The notes under the pieces were generated by a model that searched no databases, was not told the DNA's origin, and saw nothing but the letters and a program-made list of their open reading frames with translations. Positions 1 to 6,414 of a stretch of DNA of 9,548 nucleotides are shown piece after piece. Source of the DNA: CAMQVM01 sp044433365. Lineage in GTDB: Bacteria; Bacteroidota; Bacteroidia; Bacteroidales; Rikenellaceae. Made by a program: the position numbers and the translations under genes. How positions within the stretch are numbered: position 1 is the first letter of the stretch; each line of letters begins with the position of its first letter. The stretch covers positions 1 to 9,548 of the forward strand of contig JAWXTR010000102.1 of assembly GCA_044433365.1 (NCBI GenBank), given 5' to 3'.

Positions 1-1
1 T

Positions 2-953
2 ATTTTCCCAATATTAACATCATATAGAGAGCTTGAGAACTACCTTTCACCCTTTATGGATGCTTGGAAAGGCGGAGCTGCCGACCAGCTAATGGGGCAA
101 ATAGCTTCGGCAAAAATTCCTTTATCAAGAATGATTTCACCACAGCTATATTGGGTGATGAGTGGTGATGATTTCACCCTAGACATCAACAATCCCGATG
201 AACCAAAAATCTTGTGTGTAGGAAATAATCCCGACCGCCAAAATATCTACGGGGCTGCATTAGGGTTGTATAATTCAAGGATTGTAAAACTAATCAATAA
301 AAAAGGACAGCTAAAAAGCTCTGTTATAATAGATGAGCTACCGACAATATACTTTCGTGGACTTGACAACCTTATTGCAACTTGCTCGAAGCAATAAAGT
401 AGCGGTATGTTTAGGTTTTCAAGACTTTTCTCAATTAAAACGAGATTATGGAGATAAAGAGGCAACAGTAGTAATGAATACTGTAGGCAATATTTTTAGC
501 GGTCAGATTGTAGGTGAAACTGCTAAAAACCTATTTGAACGCTTTGGCAAAATTGTTCAACGTCGACAGTCATTAACAATAAATAGCAACGATAAATCTA
601 CTCAAATTTCAACACAAATGGATAACTTAATTCCACAAAGCAAGATTTCCACCTTAACACAAGGGGTATTTGTAGGTGCAGTTTCCGACAATTTCGATGA
701 ACGAATAAGTCAAAAAATATTCCACGCAGAAATTGTAGTAGATAGCAAAAAAGTAGCCACCGAAACCGCTAAATACAAAAAAATCCCCACCATCATCAAC
801 TTTCGTGGCGATAACGGTAAGGATTGTATGCAGGAGCAAATTCAGCTCAATTACGACAAAATCAAATCAGATGTACAAACCATAATAGAAACAGAAATAA
901 CTCGTATCAAATCTGACCCTGAATTGCAGCATTTGATGAATAACAAGAAATAA
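2..953 (+). pseudogene. mobC: MobC/TraG-family conjugative coupling ATPase, C-terminal part, frameshifted
   Basis: This is the C-terminal portion of a type IV coupling protein (VirD4/TraG superfamily), the inner-membrane ATPase that links the relaxase-bound DNA to the conjugative channel. The frame is open from the window edge, so the N-terminus and Walker A lie outside. A Walker B-like segment (SSVIIDELPTIYF) is encoded at about 319-357, followed by a segment resembling the TraG/TraD C-terminal ATPase core (ARSNKVAVCLGFQDFSQLKR). The first frame stops at 395-397, but the homologous protein continues at once in the next frame to the stop at 951-953. Reading through a single extra T at 382/383 restores the continuous run DNLIATARSNKV. 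The downstream ATG at 333 is therefore not a real start. The gene is either a pseudogene or carries a one-base sequencing error. Calling it mobC rests on resemblance to Bacteroides conjugative-transposon proteins from memory; the superfamily is more certain than the symbol. Confidence 0.82.
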
Positions 954-1063
954 AAATTAAATTGTCATCACACTCTTAAATTATAGCAATTAAGTAGTGT
1001 AAAACAATTATTGCCATATTCTTAATAGCACTCTTGGAGCGATATTTTTCACTATTAAATCTC

Positions 1064-1085
1064 AATATAGAACCACTATATTTTC
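1064..1085. terminator. Weak A/T-rich inverted repeat between convergent genes
   Basis: AATATAG at 1064-1070 and CTATATT at 1076-1082 form a perfect 7-bp inverted repeat around the 5-base loop AACCA, with a short T run on the + side. It sits between the end of the mobC remnant and the end of the Res-like gene, where a bidirectional terminator would be expected. The stem has only one G-C pair, so it would be a poor terminator, and I see nothing stronger in the spacer 954-1154. The rest of that spacer is A/T-rich and has no recognisable gene. Confidence 0.2.
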
Positions 1086-1154
1086 GATTCAATAGCAAAA
1101 AATCTCATCTCCAATAGCACTTTTAAAAATACACCAATAATTATTTTACCCTAC

Positions 1155-4100
1155 TTAACCTATTATTATTTCAGAAAGTATCTTGTCTATATAAACATTA
1201 GGTTGATCTTTCTGGAAAAATAAGTTGTGTTGATTAGATAGGGCTACACTTCCACACCAATGCTTTATCTCCTCAAAAGGTGTTGGCGTAACAATAAAAC
1301 TACTTAACGAGATGGAGTCATCTTTTAGTCTTGGCTCTATATCATCCTTAATAGTTTTATGCAGCTCTATTTTAGGATTATTTAATCCACCATCTAGCTG
1401 TCTCAATCCTTTTGGGTCAATAAATGCAATATACTGTTTTTCGTCTGTCACTATCCATAATATAAAATCTGGGTAGAAGCCATTAGCCTCAAAAAATCCA
1501 ATTCCTCTACGGCTCTGATTTCTTAGTAGGTATAACTCTTTATCGGCAAAAAACTCGCTATTATTTGAGTGATACTCTTTAAGATCAACGACAAACTGTT
1601 TCTCACTATCTACTAACGATACGGGTTGTATTGTAATAGTAGAAACGCCTGACTCGCTATCTCTGTATTTTTTACTATTGATAGAAAGTAACGGTTGATA
1701 CAAATGAGGCTCAAAGAAGAGAGCGTTAAAATCATCTCCATCAACTGAAATATCTTTTACAAATGTATTGTTTAAAATATTCTCTTTAAGCTCTTTTAGT
1801 GACACAATCACCTTATCCAAATCCCTGTTAACTAAAACTTTGTACTCTTCTTGAAAGTTAGGATGCGTCTCATCTAGTATAGCTATTACACTATTTTCTG
1901 CCATCCAAGCAGCCTTGCGACGATTGTAAACGACATCACAATATTTCTTTAGAAGAGACGAGACAATATCCTGCCAATCGGCTACATCTTTAACGAAGTT
2001 TGTTGGCTCAAGATACTTTTGAGGGATTAGAAGCCTATACCAACTACCATCGTTAATAATACCCTCAATTTTATTATAGTCAATCTCAAAATTATACCAA
2101 CTCTTATCATTTTTTAGATGTTGCAGGTCGAAAAATATCTTATCCCAATCTAAATATGCAAGATTAATATCCGACAACTTAGCCTCATTTTGAATTGTAG
2201 TATAAGCATCTGAACGACTATCACTACGTAATAGCTGCACCTTTGGATACCAGTCAAGAGTGATTTTTTTATTGCCTATCCCATCGCTCAACGATACCAC
2301 AACCTCTTTTTTGAAATCCTTACCCTCTTTAACCTTTATATACTTCAATCCTTTAGAGGATAAGTTTACTGTTGGCAACATTGGAATTACAATCTCCTCA
2401 AGAGTACTATCATTAAGAGGTAAGCCCTCTTCATTAAGGTATTTTTTGAACTGCTCCATATAATCAGCTCTAATACCAAAGATATTCAGAGTCTCTAAAG
2501 TTGATAAATCTTTAGGGACGCTTTTCTCTTTCGTCTCTAATTTTGCACTACGCTTCAAAGAGTGTTTATACCCTTTTAGACGCACACCACGACCAAAAAG
2601 CTGAATAATTTGAGAACCCTCACCTTGTCCTACATTAAGTAGTCCCATCGTAGAAACTCGCCAACTACTCCAACCCTCTGAGAATTTCTTAGAACCAATC
2701 AGTACATTAACCGTAGAGTCATTTTTGTTTATACCTTGAAATAAAGATCCTCTACTAAAATCTCTCTGCTCGGTAAGAAGTCCCTGTTTTTCACAGATTG
2801 ATAGCAGTTTACTATCATCACCTACATTGATAACTCCAAAATAATCAGAGTTACCTATACGTAATCCAATCTCACCCTTTTGACCTTTAAGATTATCTAA
2901 GTGGAGTCTAGCACCTACAACATTGCTATTGAAGAGCTTTTGAATCATAGATGAATACACGGCATCCTTCTGGCTAAAGTGGTTGTGTATAAATTTAAAT
3001 GATGAACCAAATATAGATTGATTGTTCTTGTCTACCAAACCATCACTACCATTAAGTAGGTGAGCAATATTTCGTCTACTCTCCTCTGCATTGGCAATAA
3101 AACGCTCAAAGAATTTAAGAATAGCAACCACATCCGAAGAGTTACTCTCGTTCATCTCCTTTGTCACACTACCGCCAACAAATATAGCAAGAGGTTTCTC
3201 AACAAGATAATTGTTTTTTATCTGTGGAGCTGACTCAAATATAATTTGCTGCTCAAAGAAACTCAAAAGACAAGCTGTTAGATACATTGTAGTAAGTGTA
3301 TCGTTCTTATCCTCTTTGATATTTAAAATACGGTAATCTTTACCATAACCATCTTTGTAGAAATAGCGGTATGAATAATCAAAAAGAATAGCCTTGCCAT
3401 ACTCGTTTAGAAGTTTGTTACGCTTTTTCTTCTCACTTATAGCTCCAACGCTCTGCCCAAATGTAGCTGAGTACTCAAATGAAAAACCATCAGCACAAAG
3501 TGAGTCTCTATACCCTTTCCACACTTCACCACCAGTACCTTTATGACCTTCATCAACAAGCACAAGATTAGAACCCTCAAAGCTACCTACTGCAACGGTT
3601 TTATCTCCATCCTTATCTGCTAGTTTATTTATATCTATAATCTCTATGAGCTTACCATAAAACATCGAACCACCCGATTTTGTAAATATCTCAGCTTCGA
3701 TATTTGATGCTCTTAGCTCCGAAAGATGTTGAGCCGATAAACCCTCATTGGGAGTTAGCAATATCACTCGATTATTATTCACACCCTTTTTCTCTGCATA
3801 ATGTCTATACTGTAAAATATTAAGGTGCATAATAAGAGTCTTTCCCGAACCTGTTGCATTCCAAAAAGCTAATTTATTTAAATCGTTCTCTGTAAATGGC
3901 TCTATAGTCGAAAACTCTGGATTTTCTGTAACGCTATCACTCAGAAATTCATTAATCTGATTTAGTAGAGCACTCTTATCGCTAAAATATCTATCTAAAT
4001 AAATTTCAGTGAATAAAAGTGATAAATACTGAAAATATTTCCATTTCAGTAGTTCATCACGGTTCTCTGAAATATGCGCAGTATGACGATATATGTTCTG

Positions 4101-4328
4101 GTCATAAGTGAGTAGCTGCTCACTTGTGAAATTGGTATTACTATATAGCTTACTCTTTAGCGCATAATAGAAGTAAGAGATATTCTCTTCATCCCTCTGC
4201 TCTAACGACTCCTCTTTTAGTCCAATTGTTAACTCTTCAAGTTTCGACACACCAAAGAGGCTGAGTAGAAATCTATTCAGCACTAATACGCTTACTAATC
4301 TTGTTTGTTCTTTATTTTGTTTTGCCAT
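1155..4328 (-). CDS. Type III restriction Res-like DEAD/DEAH helicase-endonuclease
   Basis: A 1057-residue superfamily 2 helicase fused to a C-terminal nuclease, like the Res subunit of type III restriction enzymes. Walker A (NATGSGKT) is at residues 157-164, the DEAH-like motif II (VDEGHKG) at 258-264, motif III (SATFG) at 287-291, a motif V region near 542-555 and the motif VI arginine fingers (QLFGRGVRLKG) at 576-586. The nuclease has the PD-(D/E)xK pattern P953-D954 with D971-P972-K973 in the context GFYPDFILWI and FIDPKG, typical of Res proteins. All catalytic positions appear intact. It should translocate along and cut unmodified DNA, presumably together with the methyltransferase encoded at 6415-9471. 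Its ATG overlaps the stop of the upstream gene by one base (TAATG), so translational coupling is likely. It is the last gene of the three-gene operon. Length is close to the family norm of about 970-1050. The classical arrangement with mod directly beside res is broken here by two genes. Function is sure as helicase-nuclease; assignment to true type III restriction is less so. Confidence 0.9.
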   Translation of the reverse strand: MAKQNKEQTRLVSVLVLNRFLLSLFGVSKLEELTIGLKEESLEQRDEENISYFYYALKSKLYSNTNFTSEQLLTYDQNIYRHTAHISENRDELLKWKYFQYLSLLFTEIYLDRYFSDKSALLNQINEFLSDSVTENPEFSTIEPFTENDLNKLAFWNATGSGKTLIMHLNILQYRHYAEKKGVNNNRVILLTPNEGLSAQHLSELRASNIEAEIFTKSGGSMFYGKLIEIIDINKLADKDGDKTVAVGSFEGSNLVLVDEGHKGTGGEVWKGYRDSLCADGFSFEYSATFGQSVGAISEKKKRNKLLNEYGKAILFDYSYRYFYKDGYGKDYRILNIKEDKNDTLTTMYLTACLLSFFEQQIIFESAPQIKNNYLVEKPLAIFVGGSVTKEMNESNSSDVVAILKFFERFIANAEESRRNIAHLLNGSDGLVDKNNQSIFGSSFKFIHNHFSQKDAVYSSMIQKLFNSNVVGARLHLDNLKGQKGEIGLRIGNSDYFGVINVGDDSKLLSICEKQGLLTEQRDFSRGSLFQGINKNDSTVNVLIGSKKFSEGWSSWRVSTMGLLNVGQGEGSQIIQLFGRGVRLKGYKHSLKRSAKLETKEKSVPKDLSTLETLNIFGIRADYMEQFKKYLNEEGLPLNDSTLEEIVIPMLPTVNLSSKGLKYIKVKEGKDFKKEVVVSLSDGIGNKKITLDWYPKVQLLRSDSRSDAYTTIQNEAKLSDINLAYLDWDKIFFDLQHLKNDKSWYNFEIDYNKIEGIINDGSWYRLLIPQKYLEPTNFVKDVADWQDIVSSLLKKYCDVVYNRRKAAWMAENSVIAILDETHPNFQEEYKVLVNRDLDKVIVSLKELKENILNNTFVKDISVDGDDFNALFFEPHLYQPLLSINSKKYRDSESGVSTITIQPVSLVDSEKQFVVDLKEYHSNNSEFFADKELYLLRNQSRRGIGFFEANGFYPDFILWIVTDEKQYIAFIDPKGLRQLDGGLNNPKIELHKTIKDDIEPRLKDDSISLSSFIVTPTPFEEIKHWCGSVALSNQHNLFFQKDQPNVYIDKILSEIIIG

Positions 4329-4972
4329 TATACAAAATCTATATGGGTTCTACTAACGATATTAACACTAGTAGTTACCTTTAATACAATTTTATGTTCT
4401 ATAAAAATATTGTCAGTATCATATAATCCATGAAGAAAACCACTATATATATCTGTTATCAATGTAGGAAATGCCACTATTCCATATACTACAGTATCAT
4501 CACACAAAACATTATTGACACGCAAAAAATCATTTGTACCCTTAATCTGTTCTAACATCTTCTCAGCATAACCACGCTCAGAGTCTAAAGCTGTTTCAAA
4601 ACTCTTAGCATATTTAAGCTCCATTAGTAAAACCCAATCTGACACACAATCACATCCTTTCGGATAAATAATAGTTTCACACTGTTTATGACCATCCGAT
4701 TTTTTCTTTGGTAATGCATTAGGCGACATTAAATCAAATGTTATCGGCAATCTATCACTATTTTTGAGCGATATCCCCACCATTTCATCGCCTTCTTCAT
4801 TAACAACAGGTATTTCTGTATGAATCTTTAAATCACCTTGCTCTCCTTTAGCTCTATAATACTCAGTCCAATCTACAAGTAATATATTTTCATTGTCAAA
4901 ATATTGGAAATGATGATTTTGACACCATTTAGCCCATTTACTTTTTACTGCATCAAGAATTTTATTATCCAT
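4328..4972 (-). CDS. Unrecognised 214-aa protein, possible PD-(D/E)xK nuclease, middle gene of defence operon
   Basis: I do not recognise a named family. The only suggestive motif is at residues 107-122, CDCVSDWVLLMELKYA, where an acidic residue (D108 or D112) precedes a hydrophobic strand ending in E118-L-K120. It is followed by a helix with Q142 (EKMLEQIKGTNDF) and another hydrophobic strand (VVYGIVAFP, 161-169). Acidic residue, strand, ExK, helix, strand is the layout of restriction-endonuclease-fold nucleases, so a second nuclease activity is possible but not shown. There is no signal peptide or membrane segment. The ATG lies 8 bp inside the end of the upstream ATPase gene, and the stop shares a base with the start of the Res-like gene, which makes this a real, co-translated gene. 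ATPases of the OLD/AAA15 type often pair with a nuclease encoded next to them, which supports a partner role. The coding sequence is A/T-rich like the ATPase gene. Confidence 0.72.
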   Translation of the reverse strand: MDNKILDAVKSKWAKWCQNHHFQYFDNENILLVDWTEYYRAKGEQGDLKIHTEIPVVNEEGDEMVGISLKNSDRLPITFDLMSPNALPKKKSDGHKQCETIIYPKGCDCVSDWVLLMELKYAKSFETALDSERGYAEKMLEQIKGTNDFLRVNNVLCDDTVVYGIVAFPTLITDIYSGFLHGLYDTDNIFIEHKIVLKVTTSVNIVSRTHIDFV

Positions 4973-6224
4973 CTATTTTAACATATTTAAGCATCGAAAA
5001 ATACTCATTCATAACATCATTCATAGAGTCATTAAGATATTGCTTACTAACAGTGTTCATCTTTTCATTTTGTATAGAAACAATCCCTCCCTCATCTGTT
5101 ATTTGCCATATAGATACGCTTTTAGGGTCAACCCAATAAGGTTTAGATGGTAATTTATCACTAATCTCAGAGGGTATATTATCTTTTACTAAACCACCTA
5201 CAATACAGTTATTTATAGCATATAACACATAAGGGCTATGTGTAGTTAATGTTAATGAAACTCTATCATCATTTGTTAATCCTAATAATTGATATGTTAC
5301 ATCACGTTGTGTCTCTGGAAATAAGTTTTGCTCTGGTTCTTCGATAATTAGCTTAGAAAGCTGTACCTTATCCAATTCTCTTAAATAATCTAATGCTTCT
5401 GTAAGATATTTACTATATTCAGGATCATTTAGTATATGTTTAACAAAAGAATCTTCTAATGAAACAAATTCTGGAATTTTTGTTTTTAAATAATTTGAAA
5501 CAAATGAAGATATATTATTTTTGTCTCTTATGCTTTTTACATCTTCTGTATATACATCTTTTGTACAATAATCTACAACAGCAAACATAGGAATCATTGA
5601 TTGAAATCCACTTGCTGTATTTGTCATATCTAATTCAATGTTATTATCAAAAACAACGACATCTCTATTCGGTTCTTCGTAGTGATACTTTACACGACCA
5701 TTCATTAATGACATTGGAGATGATAAACTTCGTTTTTTGCGTGCTTGTTCCCAATCAGACATAAAACTACGTATATTGTTATCAGATAATTTAACATCAA
5801 ACCAATTAGGTATACAAGACACAATATTTCTTTCTGCGGGAATATATGATATTTTAACTTTTTTATAGTTAGAAACATCTTTTAATTTTATAGAAACGCC
5901 ACTAGTCGAGCTATATAATATAGAGATAATATCCGACTCATATGATATTAAAGAATCATATGAATTATGTTCTCCATCATGAAAATAACCATCTAATTTA
6001 TGGAAAGTTACAAGATGATCATAAAAAGAGTTCTCTTTTGTAAAATATTCTATATTGTTATTTAATGCAATATGCTTTTCAACCCAAGTCACATAACTAA
6101 TAATTTTAGCAATCGTACTTTTTCCACTTCCTTGCATACCAATAAACACATTGATTTTATTTAACTCAATATCAACATATTTTATTGATCCAATATTTTT
6201 TATTACTAATCTTTTGTTATTCAT
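4965..6224 (-). CDS. AAA15/OLD-like ABC-type ATPase
   Basis: A 419-residue soluble ATPase of the ABC/SMC-like AAA15 group found in many anti-phage systems. Walker A (GMQGSGKS) is at 29-36, directly after the first strands, which confirms the start. A typical YIPAERN segment lies at 127-133, a signature-like ASGFQSMIP at 204-212, Walker B with catalytic acid (KLIIEEPEQN) at 291-300, and the switch histidine in TTHSPYVL at 327-334. Unlike full OLD nucleases it has no recognisable TOPRIM domain after the ATPase core; only about 85 residues remain. It therefore probably works as a sensor or clamp that controls a partner, and the best candidate is the 214-residue protein whose gene overlaps its 3' end by 8 bp. 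It is the first gene of the operon, and a TAACTTTG box lies 22 bp upstream of the ATG. Sampled 60-base stretches contain only about 17-30% G+C, well below the neighbouring Res-like and methyltransferase genes, which hints at separate acquisition. Confidence 0.9.
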   Translation of the reverse strand: MNNKRLVIKNIGSIKYVDIELNKINVFIGMQGSGKSTIAKIISYVTWVEKHIALNNNIEYFTKENSFYDHLVTFHKLDGYFHDGEHNSYDSLISYESDIISILYSSTSGVSIKLKDVSNYKKVKISYIPAERNIVSCIPNWFDVKLSDNNIRSFMSDWEQARKKRSLSSPMSLMNGRVKYHYEEPNRDVVVFDNNIELDMTNTASGFQSMIPMFAVVDYCTKDVYTEDVKSIRDKNNISSFVSNYLKTKIPEFVSLEDSFVKHILNDPEYSKYLTEALDYLRELDKVQLSKLIIEEPEQNLFPETQRDVTYQLLGLTNDDRVSLTLTTHSPYVLYAINNCIVGGLVKDNIPSEISDKLPSKPYWVDPKSVSIWQITDEGGIVSIQNEKMNTVSKQYLNDSMNDVMNEYFSMLKYVKIDG

Positions 6225-6245
6225 AGCTATATAATAATATTTTTA

Positions 6246-6253
6246 CAAAGTTA
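6246..6253 (-). promoter_or_regulatory. Bacteroidota-type -7 box (TAACTTTG) for the ATPase-led operon
   Basis: Read on the - strand, TAACTTTG matches the Bacteroidota -7 consensus TAnnTTTG and lies 21 bases before the ATG at 6224, which would give a 5' leader of only about 10-15 nt. No good TTTG -33 element is present 17-22 bases upstream, so the promoter may be weak or need an activator. No Shine-Dalgarno sequence is seen before the ATG, as is usual in this phylum. Confidence 0.5.
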
Positions 6254-6289
6254 ATAAATATATCTAATTTCCATATGATAATATATTGC

Positions 6290-6318
6290 TTTGCTTTTAA
6301 AACTTTTTCGTATCTTTG
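6290..6318 (+). promoter_or_regulatory. Bacteroidota-type promoter facing the 3' end of the methyltransferase gene
   Basis: A -33-like TTTG at 6290-6293 and a -7 box TATCTTTG at 6311-6318 are 17 bases apart; an alternative TTG at 6286-6288 gives 22. The context TTTTTCGTATCTTTG strongly resembles Bacteroides promoters. It points away from the ATPase-led operon and has no protein gene downstream on its strand; a terminator follows within 60 bp. Transcription would start near 6325. Confidence 0.6.
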
Positions 6319-6324
6319 TCACCA

Positions 6325-6403
6325 GAATATTCCCACTTACCGCTGATTTCAAGTTTTTGGGTTCAGAAATAAGGGAGAGTCTTTTTAAGGCTTTCCCTTT
6401 TTT
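6325..6403 (+). ncRNA. Candidate small RNA of about 75-80 nt
   Basis: The promoter at 6290-6318 and the intrinsic terminator at 6371-6403 enclose a transcript with no ATG on this strand, so it is unlikely to code for protein. The 5' half is unstructured apart from short complementary pieces (CTGA at 6343-6346 with TCAG at 6363-6366); the 3' half is the terminator hairpin. It lies in the only real gap of the defence module, converging on the end of the methyltransferase gene and divergent from the ATPase operon. I do not recognise an RNA family. It could be a regulatory RNA, an effector-associated RNA or a short leader left behind by a deletion. Start and end are inferred. Confidence 0.4.
6371..6403 (+). 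terminator. Strong intrinsic terminator, possibly bidirectional
   Basis: On the + strand AAGGGAGAGTCTT (6371-6383) pairs with AAGGCTTTCCCTT (6387-6399) around the loop TTT, giving a 13-bp stem with two G-U wobbles, and the T run extends through 6403. On the - strand the two wobbles become A-C mismatches and the T tail is interrupted (TTATTT), so it fits + strand transcripts better. It may still end the methyltransferase mRNA, whose stop codon lies 12 bases away. Confidence 0.68.
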
Positions 6404-6414
6404 AATCCCAATTT

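Noticed and set aside
374..397. Programmed +1 ribosomal frameshift
   Set aside because: There is no slippery site at a stop or rare codon like the known +1 cases, and coupling proteins are not known to need one. A mutation or sequencing error is simpler.
333..953. An apparent independent 206-residue gene starting at ATG 333
   Set aside because: Its first residues overlap the correct upstream frame, and from about 384 on it simply continues the coupling ATPase; it is the frameshifted second half, not a new gene.
2260..2463. 67-residue + strand open frame
   Set aside because: It lies wholly opposite the intact Res-like gene and has no supporting signals.
4965..6224. Full OLD-family nuclease with TOPRIM domain
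   Set aside because: After the TTHSPYVL switch only about 85 residues remain, and no acidic TOPRIM motifs are visible.
6225..6414. tRNA gene or attachment site in the intergenic gap
   Set aside because: No cloverleaf arms, no TTCRA T-loop with matching stems, and no direct repeat pair typical of att sites were found.
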